A DNA stretch of 11,663 nucleotides from Clostridia bacterium (GCA_900754755.1 CAAEEC010000108.1:1-11663); one strand, 5' to 3'; positions 1 to 6,673 are shown, numbered from the stretch's first letter. Program-made: numbers and translations. The notes: generated by a model from the sequence alone, not told the origin.

Positions 1-2590
1 ACCGTTCCACTTTTACCCAGGCGGCTCCATCGTCTTGATCCCCGCAAACGATTGCCTGCCCGATTTCCAGCGAGGAAATCATGGCGGCTTGCTCTGCGTT
101 TAGCGCCATGCTGCGTGCCATCACTTCCATATCATCCGGCGCTGTCAAGCGGTGGATAATTTTATAGTTGGTATTCTTCAGCGCGTCGTCAATCAACCGC
201 GTCGGCGCCTGGTCGACGATCATCATCCCCTGGCCGTAGCTGCGGATTTCAGAGAGAATATTGGTAAAGAGATCTGCCGCGGCCATTTCGGGGCTCCCGC
301 CGCCTGCGTGGTTCCGTGGCTTGGTGAGCACATTGTGCGCCTCTTCCACCAGCATCAGATGCAATAGGCGGTTCTTTTGCGCTTCCTGGCGATACGCGGC
401 GTCGTTTGCATAGCGGGATTGCCGGTATTCATACAGGGCCAGCAGCAAAAGCGACATGATCAACGCTTTGTCCTTGCTGCCAGCCAGTTGGCTGAGGTTG
501 ATCACCACTGGCCGGGCAAACAAATCGTCGTAATTCACAGATTTGTCCGTGTTGAGTATGCTGCCGCGCGTTCCTCGCCGGAGGTACGCAAAGCGCGTGC
601 GCAGAATCTCCTCAAAGCTGTCTTTGGTTTGCGGAGCGTACGTCTTTTGTTTGATAATGGCGTTCCCCGCGCAAGCCAGGGATACCATGGTGGGGTAGCG
701 CTCCATCTGCGGATTTAGCCATTGGTCAATGTCAATGCCCGCATTTTGGGTCTTTACACGAATGCAATGCTGCACCGATTCGTCAATCAGGATGGGAATG
801 ATATCTTCCGAAGGGAGGCAGGCGTTCAGCAGCGTGGCGAAATACTCGCTGTGCTGCTGTAGGCGCACGCGGCTATCCCGGTATGCCGCCGGTTCGAATG
901 GATTGAGCCTGAATGGCGGCAGCGGAACGCCCTCTATCGCCTCCGCGCCAGGCATGTAAATGGTGAATTGCCGCTCTGGGGGAAGCGTCCGATTCAGCTC
1001 CAGCGCCCAATGCACATAATCATCTTTGGCTGGTTCTATGATCATCACGGGGATTCCCTTGTCCAGCACGCTGCAAAGAATGCGCTTGCAGGTGGTCGAT
1101 TTGCCGGAACCCGTGCTGCCCGCCACCAGCGTATGGCGCACCAATGCGTTTATGTCCATTTGGTAGTCCTGCGTTTGCTGCACACCCATATCCATCAGTT
1201 TTCCCAGCACAATTGCGTTTTCGCGCCGCACGCTGGCGGGATTCATTGCGAAATGCACGCCGTTTCGCACCGTGCGCAATCCTGGCACGTCCATGTGCGG
1301 AAGGCTCGTGGCAATGGATAGCTCTTGCGTGGTCATGGGCGTGGTGAGGCTTTCATACATGCGGCCGAGCACATGCCATCCTTCGCTGCGCTGCACGGGC
1401 AGTGGAACAAAGCGCTGATTGCAAATGAGCTGGCGCATGCTTTCGTTCCCCGTGGTGTTGAGCACGCGGATCGGTTCCACATAGCTGTCGTTGCCCGAAT
1501 ATACAGAGCGCAGCAACGCCAACACCGCGTCCACCGTAGCGCGTTCCTCACCCAACACAGAAACGCCCACCTGCCAAAACCCCAGGCTTCTGCCTCCCTC
1601 CATGCGCGCAATATGTTTGTCGATCAGCTTTTCGCAATATTGCACCGTGAAGTCCCTGTGTTCCCGGTTGAGGCTCTGGGAAAGGCTTTGGCTCTTGCTA
1701 TTGTTCGCCCCTGTATCGCCGATAAAACTGCTCATAAGAGTGGATAGCGCGGTCATTCCCAAATGGCCCAAAACATTCCCCGTATAGAACGATACCACGG
1801 AGGCGGCGTTGATTAGCCCCATCACCATGGCAAGGCCCGTACGCTTGTTGTGTGAGCTTCCCTCGCTGGTTCCATCGGTTTTTCCTTGGGTTTCGCTATA
1901 GCTGGCCATGGTGTGGATTTCGCTCTTTATGCGCAGCAGTTTTTGCTGCAACTCGCTGATTTCCGCATCCTGGGCAGGGTCTGCCACCACAACCAGCGCA
2001 TAATTTTTCTGGCCGCCACCGCTCAAGACGCCGCGGGACAGCGTATCCAGCGTTTGCAAAATGGGCTGTCCTTGCTCGGCTTGCAAGGAAGGAATCCCCG
2101 TGATCAGGCCGCTGCAGGTGCCGACGCCATCCAGTTCTTCCGGCATAGAAAAGTTTGCGCCCTGCTCTGTAAGCGCCGCTCCTGGCAGATGCAGGGAAAC
2201 GCATTGCTTGAGCAGGTTCACGGCAGCGGCCTTATTGTCCCAGCCGTCGCCAATTCCCAGATAAATCTTTGTGCGCCCATTGACGCGGCGCAGCACAAAC
2301 GCTGTTTTCAGTCCCAGCGTATGGCAAGCGCTTAAAACGCTCTGCCATGCCCGCAGCGTATTGCGCCCCTGCTGTGGCTCCATGGGAAGGCGTTCCAACT
2401 GCACCCAGCCAAAGGAATCGTTCAGCCCGGAAACCGCGATGTTCCAGCCGGCGGGATTGGCCATGCTGTTCAGGTAATTCCGGCTCAACTGCATATCCAT
2501 GAGAAAGGGCAGCCAATTTCCACCAATTTTGTCCCCAATCGCTTCGACTTGCGCATCGGAAACGACCGTTAGTTTCTGCTGATTGTCCAT
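1..2590 (-). CDS. HerA/FtsK-type P-loop ATPase (DUF87-like), C-terminus beyond left edge
   Basis: At least 863 codons are open from the ATG at 2590 to the window edge. The protein carries a classical Walker A, GSTGSGKST, at about residues 491-499 (codons ending near 1120) and a Walker B, MLVEEAH, at about 746-752 (near 352-335). After Walker B comes a long helicase-like stretch in which the segment SEIRSYGQGMMIVDQAPTRL fits the sensor region of HerA/VirB4-like ATPases. Such proteins form hexameric rings that pump DNA or polypeptide using ATP. The N-terminal ~490 residues are not an obvious known domain. They contain a hydrophobic stretch (about 252-291) flanked by Ser/Thr/Asn/Gln-rich linkers, and a segment resembling the accessory region of the family (residues ~300-375). 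The gene is the last visible one of a six-gene run, 33 bases after the Hsp70-like gene. An in-frame TGA stands two codons before the ATG, so no longer start exists. The best Shine-Dalgarno (AAAGGA) is unusually far away, about 17 bases. FtsK/EssC-type secretion ATPase is the main alternative. Confidence 0.88.
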   Translation of the reverse strand, partial: MDNQQKLTVVSDAQVEAIGDKIGGNWLPFLMDMQLSRNYLNSMANPAGWNIAVSGLNDSFGWVQLERLPMEPQQGRNTLRAWQSVLSACHTLGLKTAFVLRRVNGRTKIYLGIGDGWDNKAAAVNLLKQCVSLHLPGAALTEQGANFSMPEELDGVGTCSGLITGIPSLQAEQGQPILQTLDTLSRGVLSGGGQKNYALVVVADPAQDAEISELQQKLLRIKSEIHTMASYSETQGKTDGTSEGSSHNKRTGLAMVMGLINAASVVSFYTGNVLGHLGMTALSTLMSSFIGDTGANNSKSQSLSQSLNREHRDFTVQYCEKLIDKHIARMEGGRSLGFWQVGVSVLGEERATVDAVLALLRSVYSGNDSYVEPIRVLNTTGNESMRQLICNQRFVPLPVQRSEGWHVLGRMYESLTTPMTTQELSIATSLPHMDVPGLRTVRNGVHFAMNPASVRRENAIVLGKLMDMGVQQTQDYQMDINALVRHTLVAGSTGSGKSTTCKRILCSVLDKGIPVMIIEPAKDDYVHWALELNRTLPPERQFTIYMPGAEAIEGVPLPPFRLNPFEPAAYRDSRVRLQQHSEYFATLLNACLPSEDIIPILIDESVQHCIRVKTQNAGIDIDQWLNPQMERYPTMVSLACAGNAIIKQKTYAPQTKDSFEEILRTRFAYLRRGTRGSILNTDKSVNYDDLFARPVVINLSQLAGSKDKALIMSLLLLALYEYRQSRYANDAAYRQEAQKNRLLHLMLVEEAHNVLTKPRNHAGGGSPEMAAADLFTNILSEIRSYGQGMMIVDQAPTRLIDDALKNTNYKIIHRLTAPDDMEVMARSMALNAEQAAMISSLEIGQAIVCGDQDDGAAWVKVER

Positions 2591-2623
2591 AGGCTTTCAG
2601 GGCACAATCCTTTCTGCGATTTT

Positions 2624-4570
2624 TTACATGATGTTGCTGATCGCGCCCAGTGCGCAGCAAGCGGCGGGATCGTTGTAATGGTCGAACAGCAACGATTCAT
2701 TCTTTTGCAATTGTTCCAAATGCAATGGCGCTTTGCCCAGTTTGCCCAGCAAAATATCGCGGATAAAGTACAACTTGGACCCAGCGCCCGTCAGGAACAC
2801 GGCGTCCACTTCCTCTTCGCCAATCTGCTCCTTCATCACATCGCGTATCGCATTGCACATGCTATCGATGTAATGCGCACAAATTTGCTGCTCATATATT
2901 TCGCGCGTGATTTTGCAATCGCTGTATTTTTTGCGCGGCCTTTCTTCCTCGTCCGGATCGCCGCAGGCGGAGCGGATTGTGCCCAGGCTGGCGATTTCGC
3001 CGCCTTTGCGCAAAACTTCGTTGTTGTTCTCCTTGAACTTGCGAAACAGGGTTTTGCCCGTGCCATGCGCCCAGCATTCTTCTGCGTATTTGGGAATCAG
3101 GCATTCATTTTTCAGCAAATAATCCAAAATGGCCCGGTCTACCTCGCACCCGCCGAGCATATGTTGCACCTTCCCCTTGGGCCACATGGCCAAAACTTGC
3201 GTGCTCTTTCCAGAAATGTGCATTTCTTGCTTGATCAGTTCAATGTCTGTGGTACTGCCGCCGATATCGATGAATAGCAGGTTCAGCGCCGCTTTCGCGT
3301 GGCTCTTCGCAATGAGCTGCTCGATTTGTCCGCGGTTCAAGTCTACCGCCAGATTCATAACGCATTCCGCTTCATTCCGGGATGTATCGATAAATTGGTC
3401 TTCGCCGTTGTCCACAAATCCCGCTTCTTTCGCCAGGCAAACCATGCAATCGCGATGGCGCTTTTCTGCGCGCACCGGGGTGGAAAAATGCACCGTAATG
3501 CTCAAATTGTCCCGCACCTGGCCTGGCAGCCGGGCCAGGACTTCATTTTGGTACAGTTGGTACAGATGCCGCATAAAAGCGCCCATGAATTTCCTTGCCT
3601 GTTGCTCTTCCGCACTGTCTGGTTTTGCGTCGTAAAATATGGGCTTAAAATTCGTCTGCGCTACCGCTGGCAATTGGCTATCGTTGGCAAGCTCTTCCGC
3701 GCGCTGTCCGGCAACCCCCTCGCCGCCATCTTCCGGCACATTGGGGTGCGCCGGGTTATCCGCCTTGTATACGAGCATGGTGGGGCAGCGCACAATGTTG
3801 TTTTCCTGGTTGTTCTGTTTGTCAATTTGCCAGCCGTCCTCGTGGCTCCATTGAAACAACCGCCAGGCCATAACGGAATTGGTGCTGCCAAAATCCACGC
3901 CCACATGTAGCCAATACGTATGCTTTGGCACAATAGGCGCGGCGCTTTCCTGCGCCTCGGCAATGGGTTCCGCAACGCCATCCTGCTTGCGTTCCTTAAA
4001 AGCCGTTTTCACTTCTTCCTTGATGGAATCGTAGCGCACTTCTTTTGTCAAATCCGCCATTTGTTGCTTCAATTCTTCCGCGCTCATGTTTTCCAACTGG
4101 CCGCCCGTCTTAAACACCCGGACCAGCAGCTGCATAAAGATAATGCCGGAATAGTATGTAATGCCATATCCTACCAGTCCGCACACCGTGGCCGCTCCCA
4201 CTGTGCCAAGGCCGGGAATAAAGGAAAGCACTGTACTGGTAATAATCAGGCTTACAACGTTTGCGCTGGCGTTGGTAATAAACGCCGATCCCAAAGCCTT
4301 GAGCAATTCCTTCTTCACGTTGATGCCAAGTTTGACGCAAATCCGGTAATACAACGACCATACAAAACCCGTATTGGCAATCACGGAAAGCGTGGCTCCC
4401 ACGCCCGGCAGCACCCCAGTGGCAATCGAAGCTGCGGCCGCGCCCGCGGAATGCGTGCGCACCAATTTGAATAGTTCATCCGCTGTGACGTTTACCCCTC
4501 GCGTAGCGGCGCTTTCCACAACCGCTTCCACCGACCTGCGCAGCACGCCTGTTTCTTTTTTCTGACTCAT
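2624..4570 (-). CDS. Hsp70/actin-fold ATPase with N-terminal hydrophobic DUF697-like region
   Basis: The start is the ATG at 4570, seven bases after AAAGGAGC; a longer TTG reading from 4588 would swallow that site. The product has 648 residues. Residues ~40-155 are mostly hydrophobic with Gly/Ala-rich helices (for example GVLPGVGATL and FIPGLGTVG). This resembles the DUF697 region found in YcjF-type proteins and some GTPases, and suggests membrane association. A charged linker (~160-215) leads to an actin/Hsp70-type nucleotide-binding domain: phosphate-1 motif VGVDFGSTNS (223-232), phosphate-2 motif FIDIGGSTTDIE (433-444), GGCEVD (473-478), adenosine motif FLTGAGSKL (592-600), and a terminal DPAACCALGA (634-643) like the end of the Hsp70 ATPase domain. 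The protein stops there, so the peptide-binding domain of true DnaK is missing. It is probably an ATP-driven switch or scaffold at the membrane rather than a general chaperone. It lies between a small Glu-rich gene and the HerA-type ATPase gene. Confidence 0.88.
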   Translation of the reverse strand: MSQKKETGVLRRSVEAVVESAATRGVNVTADELFKLVRTHSAGAAAASIATGVLPGVGATLSVIANTGFVWSLYYRICVKLGINVKKELLKALGSAFITNASANVVSLIITSTVLSFIPGLGTVGAATVCGLVGYGITYYSGIIFMQLLVRVFKTGGQLENMSAEELKQQMADLTKEVRYDSIKEEVKTAFKERKQDGVAEPIAEAQESAAPIVPKHTYWLHVGVDFGSTNSVMAWRLFQWSHEDGWQIDKQNNQENNIVRCPTMLVYKADNPAHPNVPEDGGEGVAGQRAEELANDSQLPAVAQTNFKPIFYDAKPDSAEEQQARKFMGAFMRHLYQLYQNEVLARLPGQVRDNLSITVHFSTPVRAEKRHRDCMVCLAKEAGFVDNGEDQFIDTSRNEAECVMNLAVDLNRGQIEQLIAKSHAKAALNLLFIDIGGSTTDIELIKQEMHISGKSTQVLAMWPKGKVQHMLGGCEVDRAILDYLLKNECLIPKYAEECWAHGTGKTLFRKFKENNNEVLRKGGEIASLGTIRSACGDPDEEERPRKKYSDCKITREIYEQQICAHYIDSMCNAIRDVMKEQIGEEEVDAVFLTGAGSKLYFIRDILLGKLGKAPLHLEQLQKNESLLFDHYNDPAACCALGAISNIM

Positions 4571-4584
4571 ATTTTGCTCCTTTT

Positions 4585-4599
4585 GCAAGCGGGGCTTGC
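4585..4599 (-). promoter_or_regulatory. Small hairpin just upstream of the Hsp70-like gene's ribosome binding site
   Basis: On the minus strand GCAAGC and GCTTGC form a perfect 6-bp stem with a CCC loop. It ends directly before AAAAGGAGC, the Shine-Dalgarno of the Hsp70-like gene. It lies in the 61-base gap (4571-4631) between this gene and the preceding small gene, the second largest gap of the six-gene run. It could tune translation or protect the downstream mRNA. There is no T-tract, so it is not a terminator. A stem this short may be chance. Confidence 0.3.
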
Positions 4600-4631
4600 C
4601 GTTTTTTCTCTGTTATAGGCGTTTCTTTCGC

Positions 4632-4949
4632 TTAAGCGTCTGATTTCGTTTCTTCTTCTACGACTTTTTTGGCCCACGCCTTGCGGGCGTTGTCGTAGGC
4701 TATTTTATTGCCGTTCGCTAGCGCGGTCTCCATCTTGTGCTTATAGTAGTCGGAAGAATAGCCCAATTTGCTTATGCCCTCATTCATTTCGCGTTGCTCT
4801 TGCGCCTCCTGCTCTGAAACGGCGCGCGCAGCGGTTTCATCCATCATTTGCTGCTCGGCAAATTCGCCGGTTTCTCCGCCGCTTGCCCGCAAAAGCGCAT
4901 CGTGCTCCGGCATTTCCATTTCCTGCGGCAACATTTCCTCATGGCGCAT
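4632..4949 (-). CDS. Small Glu/Met-rich protein, function unknown
   Basis: The product has 105 residues, starting at the ATG at 4949, eight bases after a clear GGAAGGAG. The first ATG of a longer reading (4988) would lie inside the preceding gene and has no ribosome binding site of its own. The N-terminal ~57 residues are rich in Glu, Gln and Met and probably form acidic helix or coiled coil (for example EQEAQEQREMNEG). The C-terminal half has an aromatic patch, GYSSDYYKHKM (63-73), and a basic, Trp-containing helix, YDNARKAWAKK (85-95). That last motif recurs in the other small gene of this cluster (ENSREAWKK). The start overlaps the end of the preceding gene by 11 bases, so translation is likely coupled. 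There is no signal peptide or membrane segment. I recognise no family. Its position before the Hsp70-like gene suggests an adaptor or partner role, which is inference only. Confidence 0.8.
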   Translation of the reverse strand: MRHEEMLPQEMEMPEHDALLRASGGETGEFAEQQMMDETAARAVSEQEAQEQREMNEGISKLGYSSDYYKHKMETALANGNKIAYDNARKAWAKKVVEEETKSDA

Positions 4950-5385
4950 CGGTATTTTCTCCTTCCAAGGTTTTTTGCATCCAGCCACGCAGCGCTTGCG
5001 GCATAGCCGCTAGCCATTCACTGGCGATATCCTGCGCGTTTTCTTTTGCTTGCCCGCCTGCCTGCCAGGCGGCGAATTTCTCCAGATAACGATCTTCCCG
5101 TTGCCGGTGTTCCCGTGTGAGCAAATCGCCCCCATCGCCCATTGGCTCTGGTTTCAAGGCGTTTAGCGCAAGAATTTGCATGCGGGATAAATCCCACAAG
5201 GCATACCGCTCCGGGGAATAGATCTCAACGCCATCCGCACCGCATGCCAAATGGTAATACCAGCATTCCGCCGTGCCCTGGCCCTTGCGCCCGGGCAGTG
5301 GGAGGCTGGCCTGCAACTCCAATGGGATGCGCCGCTGCGCTTCCGCGCACGCTTTCAGGCTGTGCATCCATTCCTCCCCGCTCAT
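4939..5385 (-). CDS. Orphan 148-residue soluble protein
   Basis: The ATG at 5385 follows AAAGGAG with a seven-base spacer and overlaps the protease stop codon as ATGA (5382-5385), which implies translational coupling. The product has 148 residues, no signal peptide and no membrane segment. Visible features are an aromatic/cysteine cluster AECWYYHLACG (39-49), a segment YSPERYALWDLSRMQILALN (56-75) that looks like a small alpha/beta core, and a charged C-terminal half with REHRQREDRYLEKF (91-104) and two Trp-containing helices (ASEWLAAMPQALRGWMQ, 121-137). The cysteines (12, 41, 48) do not form an obvious metal-binding pattern. I do not recognise the family. Being wedged between the protease and a small Glu-rich gene, with overlaps on both sides, it is most likely a subunit or specific partner of the same complex; an inhibitor or chaperone of the protease is one possibility but is not shown. 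Confidence 0.8.
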   Translation of the reverse strand: MSGEEWMHSLKACAEAQRRIPLELQASLPLPGRKGQGTAECWYYHLACGADGVEIYSPERYALWDLSRMQILALNALKPEPMGDGGDLLTREHRQREDRYLEKFAAWQAGGQAKENAQDIASEWLAAMPQALRGWMQKTLEGENTDAP

Positions 5386-6119
5386 GCTGGTTCTCCTTTC
5401 TCGATTTTGGTAATATTTCCGCGGAAGGCCCGTTCAAACACTTCCAGCGGATAGACAGCCCCGCGTCCGTTAGCGGCGCCAGGATCGTTGATAATCACAT
5501 ATTCTCCTTCCGCTCGGCTCTCCACGCGCAATACTTGCACGATATGGTCGGGTGCGCAGCGCTTGGCGCTTTCCGGATAATGCAAAAGCGTGCCATCCAC
5601 TTCTGCCAGCACTTTCACGCCTTCCTCGTTGGCAATCTTCAATTCTTCCGCGGGAACCCCTTGGATTTGCACCACATCCATCCCTTTGTACGCAGCAATC
5701 TTGCCGACATCCTGCGAATAGGTGCCCTCGTCATACCACCGGTTTGCTTTGGCGATTTCCAGAAATTCCCCTTCGCTGTAATAGCCATTTTCCAGTTGGT
5801 TCACAACCATGGTTTGCCCGGCAACCGCGCAGGACATGCGTTCTCCTTGCTGGATCCATGAATTCAGTTCGCCGCCCAGTTCCGCAAGTTCTGGGTCAAA
5901 TTCCGCGGCTTCCGCATCCACTTCATACACCTGACCCGGCGTATATAGGCCGGTGCTATCCATCTCCCCTTCGGAGAACAATATGGCCGCTTCGGCCGCT
6001 TCCAGGCCTTTTGTGTAGTCTTGCATTTCGCTCGCTTCCGCAAAGTTTTTCTGCTGGAGCTGGCCGCCAATTTCCATCCATTGCCGCCATTCGCGGAAAA
6101 TGTCTGGGATTTCTAGCAT
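5382..6119 (-). CDS. Papain/C39-like cysteine protease, cytoplasmic
   Basis: The product has 245 residues, starting at the ATG at 6119, preceded by GGGGGAAACAGAT; the alternative TTG at 6134 lies inside that site. The C-terminal ~155 residues match the layout of C39-like papain-fold peptidases: an oxyanion glutamine and catalytic cysteine in QQGERMSCAVAGQ (Q91, C97), the histidine in PDHIVQVLRV (H192), and an Asx in YVIINDPG (N211/D212), followed by a small-residue turn and VYPLEVFERAF as in C39_2-type domains. All three predicted catalytic positions are present, so activity is plausible. The N-terminal ~85 residues are acidic and helical, with no similarity that I recognise. There is no signal peptide, ABC-transporter domain or double-Gly substrate nearby, so it is not an ordinary bacteriocin-exporter C39 protease. 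It probably acts inside the cell on a partner or target of this cluster. It lies 18 bases after the preceding small gene and overlaps the next gene by four bases. Confidence 0.78.
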   Translation of the reverse strand: MLEIPDIFREWRQWMEIGGQLQQKNFAEASEMQDYTKGLEAAEAAILFSEGEMDSTGLYTPGQVYEVDAEAAEFDPELAELGGELNSWIQQGERMSCAVAGQTMVVNQLENGYYSEGEFLEIAKANRWYDEGTYSQDVGKIAAYKGMDVVQIQGVPAEELKIANEEGVKVLAEVDGTLLHYPESAKRCAPDHIVQVLRVESRAEGEYVIINDPGAANGRGAVYPLEVFERAFRGNITKIEKGEPA

Positions 6120-6137
6120 ATCTGTTTCCCCCAAGAA

Positions 6138-6518
6138 TCATTTGCCATTGCCATCGGCGAATATATCATATCGAGGCACGCGCTCGCTTGTATCGGCAAA
6201 AATGCGGTATTCTCCCAATTTTTTCCACGCCTCTCGCGAATTTTCTGGCCACGCGTTTTCTCGCCATGTGGATGGATCGTAAATGCTTCGCCCCATTTTT
6301 TCCTCTTCTGCGGCAAAAATGTCCCTTTCTTGCTGCTCCCGCTGGACTTCCGCCGCCTCCCATTCGGCAAAGGAACCCTCCATTTCGCGCATTTCCCGTT
6401 CCATTTCGTTTGTGGTTTCGACGCTTTCCATGCCGGCCCGCGTTTCGGAAAGAAACTCCTGGTTGATTTCGCTGAATTCGCGCATACGCTTCACCGCCCT
6501 GTACAGAGATTTTTTCAT
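6138..6518 (-). CDS. Small Glu-rich protein with repeated IFA motif, first gene of the six-gene run
   Basis: The product has up to 126 residues, from the ATG at 6518. An in-frame TAG at 6522-6524 rules out a longer start. The start is uncertain: AGGGA abuts the ATG, and the downstream ATG at 6485 (after AGGGCGGTGAAGCGT) or the GTG at 6494 are possible. A basic N-terminus (KKSLYRAVKR) is followed by a strongly acidic, Met/Glu-rich helical stretch (about 24-75, for example EMEREMREMEG), likely coiled coil. The C-terminal third is aromatic and contains ENSREAWKK (92-100), matching a motif in the other small gene of the cluster. The triplet IFA occurs three times (67-69, 106-108, 119-121), twice as IFAD. 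There is no membrane segment or signal peptide, and I recognise no family. It is probably the first gene behind the promoter at 6637-6666, with a leader of about 110 bases containing two hairpins. Confidence 0.75.
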   Translation of the reverse strand: MKKSLYRAVKRMREFSEINQEFLSETRAGMESVETTNEMEREMREMEGSFAEWEAAEVQREQQERDIFAAEEEKMGRSIYDPSTWRENAWPENSREAWKKLGEYRIFADTSERVPRYDIFADGNGK

Positions 6519-6543
6519 TCCCTATGGCTCGCTTGCCAAAACA

Positions 6544-6587
6544 GGCACGCAAGGCAGCAGGAATTCCCCTCCTGTGCCTTGCGTGCC
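6544..6587 (-). terminator. Strong hairpin, terminator- or attenuator-like
   Basis: The perfect 13-bp arms GGCACGCAAGGCA and TGCCTTGCGTGCC enclose a further 5-bp inner stem (tcctg/cagga) with one bulged base and a seven-base loop. On the minus strand the structure is followed by TGTTTTGG, a weak T-tract. It lies after the kinase stop codon and before the first gene of the six-gene run. It could be a leaky terminator for the kinase transcript or an attenuator in the leader of the next operon. The apical part contains AGGAGGGG, which resembles a ribosome binding site but has no usable start codon nearby. The hairpin is certain from sequence; its role is inferred. Confidence 0.5.
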
Positions 6588-6593
6588 GCGTCG

Positions 6594-6633
6594 ATGTTTG
6601 GCAGGATACCGGATGGGTTATCCTGCCAAACAT
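6594..6633 (-). promoter_or_regulatory. Perfect 15-bp inverted repeat at the predicted transcription start
   Basis: The arms ATGTTTGGCAGGATA (minus strand 6633-6619 and plus strand 6594-6608) are exact reverse complements separated by ten bases, with two further C-G pairs possible inside the loop. The repeat starts about four bases after the TATGAT box at 6637-6642, so it covers the predicted +1 position. It could be a DNA operator for a dimeric regulator such as the XRE-like protein encoded upstream, or a stem-loop at the very 5' end of the mRNA that stabilises it. No T-run follows, so a terminator role is less likely. A palindromic repeat present elsewhere in the genome is a further alternative. 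Confidence 0.55.
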
Positions 6634-6636
6634 TGT

Positions 6637-6666
6637 ATCATAAATTCTCGCTCAATTGGTTAGCAA
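6637..6666 (-). promoter_or_regulatory. Candidate sigma-A promoter for the six-gene run
   Basis: On the minus strand TTGCTA (6666-6661; 4 of 6 to TTGACA) is followed after 18 bases by TATGAT (6642-6637; 5 of 6 to TATAAT). The predicted start is near 6630. The site lies directly after the kinase stop codon, in an AT-rich pocket. It would drive the small Glu-rich gene, the protease and the genes after them, independently of the kinase. The call rests on pattern match only. Confidence 0.5.
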
Positions 6667-6673
6667 AACTGCA

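Noticed and set aside
2678..3910. Plus-strand open frames of about 200 codons (2678-3277, 3299-3910)
   Set aside because: They lie antisense to the Hsp70-like gene, whose nucleotide-binding motifs are clear. They have no ribosome binding site and no recognisable domain.
4630..4639. 10-base palindrome CGCTTAAGCG at the stop codon of a small gene
   Set aside because: It is short, without spacer or partner, and expected by chance in a window of this size.
5552..6466. Plus-strand open frame of 304 codons
   Set aside because: It lies antisense across the protease gene and the first small gene, which have ribosome binding sites and recognisable motifs. The translation is Pro/Arg/Cys-rich without any domain, as expected of an antisense shadow.
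6568..6573. AGGAGG on the minus strand as a ribosome binding site for an extra small gene
   Set aside because: It sits in the apical part of a hairpin and is not followed by a start codon opening a frame of any length.
6544..6633. The two hairpins as ends of an insertion sequence or MITE
   Set aside because: Each repeat is a self-contained palindrome with a short loop. There is no transposase and no flanking target duplication is visible. A repeated genomic palindrome cannot be excluded without the rest of the genome.
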